Shown piece after piece: positions 1 through 9,200 of a stretch of 64,000 bases of DNA. This DNA comes from an uncultured Bacteroides sp. GTDB taxonomy: Bacteria; Bacteroidota; Bacteroidia; Bacteroidales; Bacteroidaceae. Position 1 is the first letter of the stretch. Each line of letters opens with the position of its first letter. The position numbers and the translations under genes were made by a program. The notes under the pieces were generated by a model that was given only the letters and a program-made list of their open reading frames with translations, ran no database searches and was not told the origin of the DNA. The stretch covers positions 1 through 64,000 of the forward strand of contig NZ_CANRPM010000010.1 in assembly GCF_947632445.1 (NCBI RefSeq), written 5' to 3'.

Positions 1-1212
1 GCCATTCTTCATGTACCGAGTCAGTCGGATATTCGGTTAGCCCTGCCACGGAACTACGCCGCTGCTCCGAAAAATATCGGTTTATTACTTTGTTTCATTT
101 TCCTCTTTGGAACCGGATGCACACAAGATGCGCAACGGTATGTCAACAAAGGATTGGAATATTACAATGCCGGAAATTACACACAGGCAGTGTATTGGTT
201 TCGCAAAGCCGCAGAGCAAGGAGACGCCCAAGCACAATGTAGTTTAGGGATATTTTATGATAATGGTGAAGGTGTAACAAAAGATGATGAACAGGCGGTG
301 TATTGGTACCGAAAAGCCGCAGAGCAAGGATACGCCCCAGCACAATATAATTTAGGGCATTGTTATTACCAGGGTGAAGGTGTAACAAAAGACTTTGCAC
401 AGGCAGTGTATTGGTACCAAAAAGCCGCAAAGCAAGGATATGCCCCAGCACAATGCAATTTAGGGGTTTGCTATGAGAAGGGGCAAGGTGTAACAAAAGA
501 CATTACACAGGCGGTGCATTGGCTCCGTAAAGCCGCAGAGCAAGAAGACGCCCAAGCACAATGTAATTTAGGGACATGTTATAAGAAGGGTGAAGGCGTG
601 ACACAAGACGATGAACAGGCGGTTTATTGGCTCCGCAAAGCCGCAGAACAAGGATTAGCCGAAGCACAATTTAAATTAGCGGTATGTTTTTATAGTGGTG
701 AAGGTGTAACAAAAAACTTTGCACAGGCGGTGTATTGGTACCGTCAAGCCGCAGAGCAAGGACATGCCCAAGCACAATTTTATTTAGGAATATATTATGA
801 GAAGGGGCAAGGTGTACCAAAAGACTTTGCACAAGCAATTTATTGGTACCGCAAAGCCGCAGAGCAAGGATTAGCCGAAGCACAATTTAATTTAGGGAAT
901 TGTTATTACAATGGTGAAGGTGTAACAAAAGACGATGCACAGGCAGTTTATTGGTACCACAAAGCCGCAGAGCAAGGATTAGCCGAAGCACGATATAATT
1001 TGGGGGTTTGTTATGCGAATGGTCAAGGGGTAACAAAAGACGATGCACAGGCGGCTTATTGGTTCCGCAAAGCCGCAGAACAAGGATATGCCGACGCACA
1101 AATTAAATTAGGGCTTTGTTATTACAAGGGTCAAGGCGTAACACAAGACGATGAACAGGCGCTTTATTGGTTACGCAAAGCCGAAGAGCAGAAGGATGCC
1201 GAAGCACAATAA
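1..1212 (+). CDS. Sel1-repeat (TPR-like) lipoprotein, 5' end outside or unclear
   Basis: The frame is open from the first base of the window, so the true start is upstream or is a non-ATG codon near the edge; the first in-frame TTG at 154 lies too far in to be the start. A hydrophobic stretch at about positions 76-117 ends in a lipobox (FGTGC, Cys codon at 118), so this is probably a surface or periplasmic lipoprotein. Nine full Sel1-like repeats of 36 residues follow (core A-YW-R-AAEQG-A-AQ--LG--Y--G-GV-K), plus about 21 residues of a tenth, where the protein stops abruptly. Sel1 repeats form alpha-solenoids that bind other proteins; no enzymatic domain is visible. The stop codon is 8 bp from the hairpin that ends the convergent buk gene. 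The family call is secure; the partner and role are unknown. Confidence 0.85.
   Translation, partial: AILHVPSQSDIRLALPRNYAAAPKNIGLLLCFIFLFGTGCTQDAQRYVNKGLEYYNAGNYTQAVYWFRKAAEQGDAQAQCSLGIFYDNGEGVTKDDEQAVYWYRKAAEQGYAPAQYNLGHCYYQGEGVTKDFAQAVYWYQKAAKQGYAPAQCNLGVCYEKGQGVTKDITQAVHWLRKAAEQEDAQAQCNLGTCYKKGEGVTQDDEQAVYWLRKAAEQGLAEAQFKLAVCFYSGEGVTKNFAQAVYWYRQAAEQGHAQAQFYLGIYYEKGQGVPKDFAQAIYWYRKAAEQGLAEAQFNLGNCYYNGEGVTKDDAQAVYWYHKAAEQGLAEARYNLGVCYANGQGVTKDDAQAAYWFRKAAEQGYADAQIKLGLCYYKGQGVTQDDEQALYWLRKAEEQKDAEAQ
154..1212 (+). repeat. 108-bp tandem coding repeats (Sel1 units)
   Basis: The 36-residue protein repeat is also a 108-bp DNA repeat: phrases such as GCCGCAGAGCAAGGA and GGTGTAACAAAAGAC recur almost unchanged in every unit. 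DNA identity this high suggests recent amplification or ongoing homogenisation, and the copy number may differ between strains. Confidence 0.85.
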
Positions 1213-1250
1213 AAAATTCCAAAGAAACAGACGGTTTCTTTGAAAAGGGA
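1213..1250 (-). terminator. terminator of the ptb-buk unit
   Basis: A perfect 9-bp stem (CAAAGAAAC at 1220-1228 with GTTTCTTTG at 1234-1242, 5-nt loop) is followed on the minus strand by GGAATTTTTT. This is a good intrinsic terminator for buk. Confidence 0.7.
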
Positions 1251-1262
1251 CTCGAATGCACG

Positions 1263-2345
1263 TTACTGATACACCTGCACCGTCAGTTCGCCCCGCAACG
1301 CACCCAACGCATTCAGCGCCAGGGCTTCCAGTTCATCTTCGCCGGGGTAGACGCGGACGGGCGCCAGGAAAGAGATGCGCTCTCTCAGGCGGGAGATAAT
1401 GTAGTCCGAATGGGCGATACCGCCCGTCAGCAGGATCGCATCCACCTGCCCATAGAGTACGACTGCCGCTGCGCCCACACTCTTGGCTATCTGATAAATC
1501 ATGGCGTCTAACACCAACCGGGCATGCTCGTCACCTTCCTCAATGCGCTTCACCACAGCCTGTACGTCCGTAGTGCCCAAGTGCGCCGCCAAGCCCGCAC
1601 GGCCCGAAATGCGCTTCTTCAGTTCGCTCTGCGACCATTTGCCGGAGAAGCAGAGGTCGATAAGATCGCCCGCCGGCAAGGTACCGGCCCGCTCGGACGA
1701 AAAAGGGCCTTCGCCGTCGAGGGCATTGTTCACATCCACACAGCGTCCCTTGCGGTGGGCGGCCACAGAAATGCCGCCACCCAGATGACAGACAATCAGG
1801 TTCAGGTCTTCGTAACGCACGGGCCTGTCGGGTTGTTCCGCCGTCCGCTCGGCGGCATAGCGGCGGGCAATGGCACGCTGGTTCAGGGCATGCCAGATGG
1901 TGATGCGGGGCATAAGGGGCGATCCCGTCACACGTGCCACTTCGTCCAGTTCGTCCACCACACCGGGGTCGGCGATGAATGCCCGGCAGCCGGGCAGGTC
2001 GTGGGCCAGTTCGGAGGCTATCAGGCAGCCTAAGTTGCAGGCATGAGTGCGCATGGTGTGCATACAGTCGTTCAGCATCACATCGTTTACCTCGTAAACA
2101 CCACCGGGAATGGGCTTCAGCAAGCCGCCCCGCCCGATAATGGCATCGAAGACAAAGGGGATGCCCTCGTGCTCCAGTTCGGCAAGCACCAAGTTCTTGC
2201 GGAACTCAAACTGGTCGATGACTCGCGGGAAGCGCACCAGCTCTTCGACAGAGTGGCGCAGCGTCTTAACAAAAACAGGCTTTTCGTCCTCGAAAACGGC
2301 CATCTTAGTCGAGGTGGAGCCGGGATTGATGACTAATATCTTCAT
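1263..2345 (-). CDS. buk: butyrate kinase
   Basis: Acetokinase-family kinase of 360 aa, the usual length for Buk. It interconverts butyryl phosphate (or branched-chain acyl phosphates) plus ADP and the free acid plus ATP in the cytoplasm. The N terminus has the ASKHA phosphate motif (NPGSTSTK, residues 7-14). HLGGGIS (about residue 185-191) and LTGGIAHS near the C terminus are the expected nucleotide-binding motifs. It lies 182 bp downstream of the phosphate acyltransferase gene on the same strand, the classical ptb-buk arrangement. Whether butyrate or isobutyrate/isovalerate is the main product cannot be read from sequence. Confidence 0.95.
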   Translation of the reverse strand: MKILVINPGSTSTKMAVFEDEKPVFVKTLRHSVEELVRFPRVIDQFEFRKNLVLAELEHEGIPFVFDAIIGRGGLLKPIPGGVYEVNDVMLNDCMHTMRTHACNLGCLIASELAHDLPGCRAFIADPGVVDELDEVARVTGSPLMPRITIWHALNQRAIARRYAAERTAEQPDRPVRYEDLNLIVCHLGGGISVAAHRKGRCVDVNNALDGEGPFSSERAGTLPAGDLIDLCFSGKWSQSELKKRISGRAGLAAHLGTTDVQAVVKRIEEGDEHARLVLDAMIYQIAKSVGAAAVVLYGQVDAILLTGGIAHSDYIISRLRERISFLAPVRVYPGEDELEALALNALGALRGELTVQVYQ

Positions 2346-2527
2346 GAAATATGGTGAATGATTGACAACTTCCTCCTATGATTCAGGCACATCGGGAGTT
2401 GGAAATCGCTTCTGAGGTTTAAACGTTGGCTATTCAGTTAATTATCTCATTCTTTTATATTGCAGTCTCCTTGAACAAGCAGCCTGTCAGAAGAACAATG
2501 CCGCTTGTTTTCCAATACGGATTTGCA

Positions 2528-3454
2528 TTATCCGCCAATATCCTGCCCGTCGCTCGTAAGGCACGCCATGGCGATGCTGTAATACTTGGACAGGCCGCTG
2601 TCGCTTCGCGAAGGCAGCACCACAGGACAGACGGGGCCTTGCAGCAATCCCGCCATGTCGGCATGCGAAAAGAGGGAGACCGCCTTGTAGAAGACGTTGC
2701 CCGACTCGATATTGGGGAAAATAAGCACATCGGCCTCGCCGTCGATGGGAGAGACGATGCCCTTGATGCCGCCACTGGTCTTCTCGCACGAGGTCTTCAC
2801 GTCCAGCGGGCCGTCGATGATGACGTCGCCGAACTCGCCCGCTTCGGCCAGCTCGATGATATTCACATAGTCCAGCGAATGGGGGAACTTGGCGCTGACC
2901 TTCTCCGTGCAGTGTATCAGGGCGATGCGGGGCTGCTCGATACCGAAACGACGACAGGTGCGGATGGCGTACCAGATCATTTCAATGCGCTGTTGCAGCG
3001 TGGGCTGCGGAATGACGGCGGCGTCCGAGAAGAACAGCAACTTGTCGTAAGCCGGTATCTGCATCACGGCCAGGTGGGTCAGCACCCTGCCCTTAGGCAA
3101 GAGGCCGCGTTCCTTGTCGAGAATGGCGTGAAGCAGGTTGTCGGTGTTGATGATGCCCTTCATCAGAATGTCGGCCTCTCCCGCACGCACGATGCGTACT
3201 GCCTCGCGGGCCGCCTCATCGGGATCTTCGATGTGGATGGTGCGGATGTAATCGGGGTATCGCTTCAGCGAAGGATATTTCTCAAGGATGGCCGAATCGC
3301 CTATCATCAGAAACTCGGCAATGCCTTCTTCCAAGGCTCTTGCGATAGCATACTCGGTGTTGGGATCGTTGGCACAGACTACGGCAATACGCTTCCTGCA
3401 GTTCAGCTTCTTCAGGTGTTCCGTCAGTTGGTCAAAGTTACGTATAGGCTTCAT
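2528..3454 (-). CDS. ptb: phosphate butyryltransferase (phosphate acyltransferase)
   Basis: Phosphate acetyl/butyryltransferase family protein of 308 aa, transferring an acyl group between CoA and phosphate. I chose the ATG that begins MKPIRNFDQL; the 17 codons upstream are hydrophobic and unlike the family. ANDPNTEYAIARALEEG near the N terminus and the GPLDVKTSCEKTSGGIKG / EADVLIFPNIESGNV segments match the conserved CoA and phosphate sites. It precedes buk, so the pair would make ATP from an acyl-CoA. A catabolic role with short or branched-chain acyl-CoA is inferred from family and context. Confidence 0.9.
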   Translation of the reverse strand: MKPIRNFDQLTEHLKKLNCRKRIAVVCANDPNTEYAIARALEEGIAEFLMIGDSAILEKYPSLKRYPDYIRTIHIEDPDEAAREAVRIVRAGEADILMKGIINTDNLLHAILDKERGLLPKGRVLTHLAVMQIPAYDKLLFFSDAAVIPQPTLQQRIEMIWYAIRTCRRFGIEQPRIALIHCTEKVSAKFPHSLDYVNIIELAEAGEFGDVIIDGPLDVKTSCEKTSGGIKGIVSPIDGEADVLIFPNIESGNVFYKAVSLFSHADMAGLLQGPVCPVVLPSRSDSGLSKYYSIAMACLTSDGQDIGG

Positions 3455-3716
3455 GAACGTTAGATTTTCAGCAAATATCCGAAAAAATGTCGAGAAATAC
3501 AGCATTCACTCCGTTGTTTTTGCATCCATTCAATAACATTTTGACAACGGAAGGTCTTTTCACTACGGAAAAACGCAACAAGGCGGGCTACAGATACCCG
3601 AATGGACACAGATTTTTCTATCAGTGACAGACGATGAAACAGAAACAATCCGCATAATCTGCGGTGAACCATAAAACAGGAGGCGGTGTTCCGCCATGCA
3701 AAATAAACGAGCTTAT
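3455..3716. other. divergent intergenic region ptb / ldcA
   Basis: The 320-bp gap between the divergent ptb and ldcA starts holds no convincing gene. It has a small perfect hairpin (GGCGG-TGTT-CCGCC at 3682-3695) and the ldcA promoter just beyond it. I could not identify a clear TAnnTTTG box for ptb. Confidence 0.5.
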
Positions 3717-3747
3717 TTTGTATTGCTCTCACCTTTCACTATTTTTG
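3717..3747 (+). promoter_or_regulatory. Bacteroides-type promoter of ldcA
   Basis: TTTG at 3717-3720, a 19-bp spacer, and TATTTTTG at 3740-3747 match the Bacteroides sigma-ABfr consensus (-33 TTTG, -7 TAnnTTTG). The ldcA ATG follows 27 bp later. Confidence 0.75.
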
Positions 3748-3774
3748 CAGCGACATAGATTAAGATGGACGTAT

Positions 3775-4704
3775 ATGGACAAACTGATTATTCCTCCTTA
3801 CCTGCACGAAAGCGACAAAGTCGTCATCCTGTCGCCTTCCGGGAAGATAGACAAGTCATTCCTGAAAGGAGCCGTCGAGCGGCTGACCTCATGGGGACTG
3901 CATCCCGTACTATCGCGTCACGCAGGAAGTTCCTACGGCCAGTATGCAGGTACCATCAGCCAACGGCTGGAGGATCTGCAAGCGGCAATGGACGACCTGG
4001 ACACGCGGGCCATCCTGTGCAGTCGCGGCGGATATGGAGCGGTGCACCTCATAGGCAAGATAGACTTCTGCTGCTTCAGGAAGTCGCCCAAGTGGCTTAT
4101 CGGTTTCAGCGACATCACCGTTCTGCACAACCTGTGGCAGAAGGAAGGTTTCGCATCACTGCATGCGCCAATGGCACGTCACCTGACTGTAGAGCCTGAA
4201 GATGATTTCTCCGCACAAGCCCTGCGCGACATCCTGACCGGAACTATCGTCACACCCGAAGGAAGTTTCAGCTATACCTGCGACACTCACAAGCTGAACC
4301 GTCACGGTACGGCCGAAGGTACTCTGCGCGGAGGCAACTTCTCCGTCTTCAACGGCCTGCGCGGCACGCCCTACGACATCCCTGCCGACGGCACCGTACT
4401 CTTTATAGAAGATGTGGGCGAACGCCCCCACACCATCGAACGCATGATGTACAACCTGAAACTGGGCGGCATACTGGAACGCCTGTCGGGCCTTATCATC
4501 GGCCAGTTCACCGAGTACGAAGAGAAGAAGCAGCTGGGCAAGGATCTCTACGGAGCCTTGGCCGACTTGGTGAAGGAATACGACTACCCCGTCTGCTTCA
4601 ACTTTCCGGTGGGACACGTCACGATGAACTTGCCGCTCATCAATGGCGCTCCCGTCCGGTTGGATGTTAGTAAAAAAGAAGTACGGCTCACTTTCCAATT
4701 ATAA
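3775..4704 (+). CDS. ldcA: LD-carboxypeptidase (muramoyltetrapeptide carboxypeptidase, S66 family)
   Basis: Peptidase S66 family, 309 aa. It removes the terminal D-Ala from tetrapeptides during peptidoglycan recycling. The predicted triad is Ser112 in GFSDIT, Glu212 in FIEDVGERPH and His281 in FPVGH; the order and spacing agree with the Ser-Glu-His triad known for bacterial LdcA (Ser115/Glu217/His285 in Pseudomonas). The start MDKLIIPPYL was chosen over an upstream in-frame ATG because the promoter -7 box lies between them. No signal peptide is visible, so it is probably cytoplasmic. It is followed 56 bp later by the M28 lipoprotein gene and may be cotranscribed with it. Confidence 0.92.
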   Translation: MDKLIIPPYLHESDKVVILSPSGKIDKSFLKGAVERLTSWGLHPVLSRHAGSSYGQYAGTISQRLEDLQAAMDDLDTRAILCSRGGYGAVHLIGKIDFCCFRKSPKWLIGFSDITVLHNLWQKEGFASLHAPMARHLTVEPEDDFSAQALRDILTGTIVTPEGSFSYTCDTHKLNRHGTAEGTLRGGNFSVFNGLRGTPYDIPADGTVLFIEDVGERPHTIERMMYNLKLGGILERLSGLIIGQFTEYEEKKQLGKDLYGALADLVKEYDYPVCFNFPVGHVTMNLPLINGAPVRLDVSKKEVRLTFQL

Positions 4705-4760
4705 ACCGACGATTTCCTTATTAAAAAAGTATATTTCATTAGATAAATAAGCCCCTAATT

Positions 4761-5768
4761 ATGAAAAGAAAACAATGCACCTTTGCTTCCCTGCTCCTGC
4801 TAATGGTAGTGGCTGCCGTGGCCTGCGGCAACAAGAGCAACGCCTCCAGCCTGAAGGAAGACAAGGACAAGAAAGAAACCGTCAACGTTCCCCCGTTCAA
4901 TGCCGACAGCGCCTACACCTATGTTCAGGCTCAAGCCGACTTCGGCCCCCGCGTACCCAACACGACAGCCCATCGGGCTTGCGGCGACTACTTAGCCGCC
5001 AAACTGGAACAGTTCGGTGCCAAGGTTTACAATGAATATGCCGATCTCGTGGCCTACGACAACACGATCCTGAAGGCACGCAACATCATCGGCGCCTATA
5101 ATCCCGACAGCCGTCGCCGCGTACTGCTCTTCGCCCACTGGGACAGCCGCCCCTATGCCGACGAAGACCCGGACAAGGCGAAACACAAGACACCCATCCT
5201 GGGCGTGAACGACGGAGCCAGCGGCGTGGGTGTGCTGCTCGAAGTGGCCCGCCAACTGCAAAAGCAGGCACCTGCCATCGGTATCGACATCATCTTCTTC
5301 GACGCCGAAGACTACGGCACACCTATCTTCTACAAGGGGCCGTACAGGCCCGACACCTGGTGTCTCGGTTCGCAATATTGGGGACGCGTGCCCCATGTGG
5401 ATAACTACAATGCCCGCTTCGGCATCCTGCTCGACATGGTAGGCGGCAAGAACGCCACTTTCTATCAGGAGCTTTTCTCCAAACGCACGGCAGGCAGGCA
5501 GGTAAAAAAGATCTGGGACGCCGCCCACCGTCTGGGCTTCGGTTCCTTCTTCCCCAAAGAGGACGGAACGGAGGTGACGGACGACCATCTCTACGTCTAC
5601 AACCTGCGCAAGATACCCTGCGTGGACATTATCAACTACGACCCGAAGTGCGACACAGGCTTCGGCGATTTCTGGCACACCACGGGCGACACCATGGACG
5701 TGATAGACAAGAACACGCTGATGGCCGTAGGGCAGACGGTGCTGGAGGTAATCTATAACGAGAAATAA
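4761..5768 (+). CDS. M28-family glutaminyl-peptide cyclotransferase-like lipoprotein
   Basis: 335 aa with a lipoprotein signal ending at Cys22 (AVAC). The M28 fold is recognised by AHWDSRP (about 126-131), VNDGASG (Asp151), FFDAEDYG (Glu183) and DFWHTTGD (His306). Asp, Glu and His at these spacings match the single-zinc site of animal-type glutaminyl cyclases, which Bacteroidota also carry. The expected reaction is cyclisation of N-terminal Gln to pyroglutamate on proteins exported to the periplasm, important because signal-peptidase cleavage in these bacteria often exposes Gln (several secreted enzymes in this window end their signal peptide AQ). An ordinary aminopeptidase cannot be fully excluded. 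sufE follows after 19 bp. Confidence 0.85.
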   Translation: MKRKQCTFASLLLLMVVAAVACGNKSNASSLKEDKDKKETVNVPPFNADSAYTYVQAQADFGPRVPNTTAHRACGDYLAAKLEQFGAKVYNEYADLVAYDNTILKARNIIGAYNPDSRRRVLLFAHWDSRPYADEDPDKAKHKTPILGVNDGASGVGVLLEVARQLQKQAPAIGIDIIFFDAEDYGTPIFYKGPYRPDTWCLGSQYWGRVPHVDNYNARFGILLDMVGGKNATFYQELFSKRTAGRQVKKIWDAAHRLGFGSFFPKEDGTEVTDDHLYVYNLRKIPCVDIINYDPKCDTGFGDFWHTTGDTMDVIDKNTLMAVGQTVLEVIYNEK

Positions 5769-5787
5769 TTTCAAAAAAACAACAGAT

Positions 5788-6210
5788 ATGACAATCAACG
5801 AAATACAAGACGAAGTCATCGCCGAATTCAGCGACTTCGACGACTGGATGGACCGCTACCAGCTGCTCATCGACTTGGGCAACGAGCAGCCGCCCCTCGA
5901 CGAACGCTACAAGACCAACCAGAACCTGATAGAAGGATGCCAAAGTCGCGTGTGGCTGCAGGCCGACGAAGAAGACGGCAAAGTCATCTTCCAGGCCGAG
6001 AGCGACGCTCTCATCGTAAAAGGCATTATTGCCCTGCTCATCAAGGTGCTTTCGGGACACACTCCCGACGAAATCCTGGCCGCAGACCTTTACTTCATTC
6101 CCCGCATCGGCCTGCAGGAACACCTCTCACCCACCCGCAGCAACGGCCTGCTGGCTATGGTAAAGCAGATGCGCATGTACGCGCTCGCCTTCAAAGCGAA
6201 AGAAAGCTGA
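5788..6210 (+). CDS. sufE: SufE-type sulfur acceptor
   Basis: 140 aa, the normal SufE size. The catalytic sulfur-accepting cysteine is Cys51 in EGCQSRVW, a signature of SufE/CsdE, and RSNGL near the C terminus also fits the family. SufE takes persulfide sulfur from SufS and passes it to the SufBCD scaffold for Fe-S cluster assembly. The partner genes sufB, sufC, sufD and sufS lie about 41 kb away in this same window, so the cofactor is encoded apart from its operon. It sits 19 bp after the M28 gene and converges on the HTCS gene. Confidence 0.92.
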   Translation: MTINEIQDEVIAEFSDFDDWMDRYQLLIDLGNEQPPLDERYKTNQNLIEGCQSRVWLQADEEDGKVIFQAESDALIVKGIIALLIKVLSGHTPDEILAADLYFIPRIGLQEHLSPTRSNGLLAMVKQMRMYALAFKAKES

Positions 6211-6278
6211 CCGGACAACGGCATATACCGCCCGGACAGACATGCGAAAAGGCCCGGCGGCAGGACGGACAGCGGCGC

Positions 6279-9200
6279 TCAGGCCTCGTCCGACCCGTCG
6301 GAAGACGCGTCTTCAGGCTTTGCCTTCGTGCCTTCACGATAGGCCGAAGGCGAGACGCCGAAATGATGCTTGAAACACTTGCTGAAATAGAACGGGTCGT
6401 TGACGCCCACCTTGTAAGATACCTCGGACACGGTATAGTTACTCTCCAGCAGCAGCTCGGCAGCCTTTTTCATGCGCACGATGCGGATGTACTCGTTCGG
6501 CGAATAGCCGGTCACGCCACGCACCTTGCGGTAGAAGACTGTACGACCCAAACCCATAATGGAGGCAAACTCGTCGACGGTGAACTGGGTGTTCTCCAGT
6601 TGTTGTTCGACAACGGCCTGAAGCCGGTCGGCAAAGGCCTTGTCCTTGTCGGAGGAGCAGATGTTGGGGCGGAGCATGTTGGGAGCGTTGGAGAACTTTT
6701 CCTTCAGCTTCTCGCGCTGTTCTATCAGCTTGAAGGCACGCGCCAAGAGCAGTTTGGGACTGAAAGGCTTGGTGATGTAGGCGTCGGCCCCACTCTCCAC
6801 ACCCGCCAAATGGCTCTCGACGGAACTCATGGCGGTAAGCAGGATAATGGGGATATGGCTCGTATTGAAGTCGTCTTTCAGCTTGCGGGTCACTTCAAAG
6901 CCTGTCATGCCGGGCATCAGGACGTCGCAGATGATCAGGTCGGCATCGTATTCGCGGGCACGCGCCAGTCCGGCCAAACCGTCGGCCTCGGCCACGACTT
7001 CAAAATAACGCCCGATTTCTTCCTTGAGAAACTCGCGCACGTCGTTATCGTCCTCGATGATGAGCACCCGCTTCTTGTTGAGAGGATCCACTTCGGGCAG
7101 CTCGACATCGGCCTCCATGCGGGCAGCGGCCACCTGCTCCTGGTGCTTCCGTTCTTCCTCGAGCAGGACATTGTGGGGAATAAGGAAGTCTTTCTCCTCG
7201 TAGACAGAGGGGTCTGTAGGCAGGGTCACTGTGAATACAGAGCCTCCTCCCTCGTTCTCGCTGAATTCAATGGTACCCTTATGCACGCAGACCAACTCGT
7301 GGCTTAAATGCAGGCCCACTCCCACGCTGCTCCCGGAAAAGCTACTCTGCATGAAGCGCTTGAACAGTTCATTGCGTTTTTCCGGCGGAATGCCGACTCC
7401 CGTATCGCGGACGGTAATGACGAGTTTTTTCCGTTCCTCGTCCACATCGACGGTGAAGGTCACTTTTCCTCCGCTGGGAGTGTATTTGAAGGCGTTGGAT
7501 AGGAGGTTGTAGGTCACTTTATCCAAATGCCGCTTGTCGATAAACATCGTGTAGGACGTACACGAAGGCACGAACTGGAAATCCATATTCTTCGATTCGG
7601 CAGCATCACTGAAACTCAGGAATATCTCGTACAGGAAAGTAATGACATCCGTTTCTTCCAACGAGAGGCCCAGCTTGTTGTTCTGCATCTTACGGAATTC
7701 AAGCAGCTGGTTAATCAGACGCAGCATGCGCTGAGTACTCTTCTCCATCACCTTGAGCGAATAATTCATCTCTTTGGGAATTTTCTCCATACGCTGTAGC
7801 TTCTCCAAAGCACCCTGTATCAGTGTCAACGGTGTGCGGAACTCATGGGAGATATTGGTAAAGAAGACCAGTTTGTACTCCGTCAGCTGCTTCTCCACCT
7901 GAATGCGGTTACGCAAGGCGTTGAAATTGCGAACCAACCGGAAAATGACATAGAACATTACGGCAGCCACAAGCACATAGAGGAAGAATGCCCATCCCGT
8001 GCGCCAGAACGGCGGAACAACGACTACCTGCAGGACGGCTTCTTTCTTCGCCCAGACACCCTGGCCGTTACACGCCTTTACACGCAGGGTGTAATGCCCC
8101 GGATCGAGGTTTTTGTAAGCAGCGAAATTCAGGGACGACAGAGAACTCCACCCTCGGTCGTAATTGTCCAGACGGTAAGTATATTTGATGTCGTTGACCA
8201 TCGAGTACTCAAACGTAGAGAAGTCTATCACGAACGAATTCTGAAAATATTTCAGTTCAATCTTGTCTGTATAGATCATCGCGCGTTCTAACGGCGAATC
8301 CACATCGCCCGGACGCACGGCGATGCCGTTGACGTGCAGATTGGTGAACGACACCATCGGCGGCTCCGGTGTATTATCCACCACAACTTCGGGATCCACA
8401 ACCACCAGCCCGTAATTCGAACCGAACAGCAGTGTTCCGTCATCGGCCACCGCATAACTGTTCTCGCTGTAGACATTCCCTAAGATATAGGATGAAAAGA
8501 AGAAGTTTTCGAACGTATAGCGGTCGGGGTCGAAGCAAGAAAGCCCCAACTCCGTAGCAATCCACAGCTTTCCGTTCCGATCTTCAGCAATGGATTGTAC
8601 CATGCTGTTCACCAAGCCGTCGCTTACGTCGAAATGAACGAAATCCAGATCTTTATAATTCCCCTCGGGACGGCACATACTGAAACCCTTGCCCGACGTA
8701 CCCAGCCACATACGTCCTTTGCTGTCGTGCAGCATACATTTGATTTCGTTACTTTGCAAGGCACCGTTGTCTATATTATAAGCTACATAATTCTGAGGAT
8801 CTTGCAGAAGAGAGTCGGGATGAAAAATAAAGATTCCCGCACTCGAACCAACCCACAAATAGCCATTCGGTTCTTCACAAATGACCCGTATCTGCCTCTG
8901 CGAATACGTATCGGTAAAAAAACGTCGAAAATGATATTCCTCCCTTCCTTCGTCCGGTACAGCCAAATTCAATCCTCCGCCAAACGTCCCGATCCACATA
9001 CGCTCCTTTTGGTCGCGCAGCATCGCAAAAATACTGTTACTGCCCAGCGAAGACGCATCGTCCGAGGTGTTCCTATACCATTTCCCGTCAATAGAAAGGC
9101 CATTTCCACGCGTACCTAACCAAAGACTACCATCGGAACCCTCGGCCACAGCATAAACGTTCGAATCATAAAAGTCACGTTTTTCCAATGTTCGCGACAC

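Noticed and set aside
2426-3463. 345-codon plus-strand open frame across ptb
   Set aside because: Antisense to ptb, which has clear family motifs; the plus-strand translation is unlike any protein I recognise.
5937-7307. 456-codon plus-strand frame across sufE and the HTCS end
   Set aside because: Different frame from sufE, then antisense to the HTCS receiver and HTH domains, which are unambiguous.
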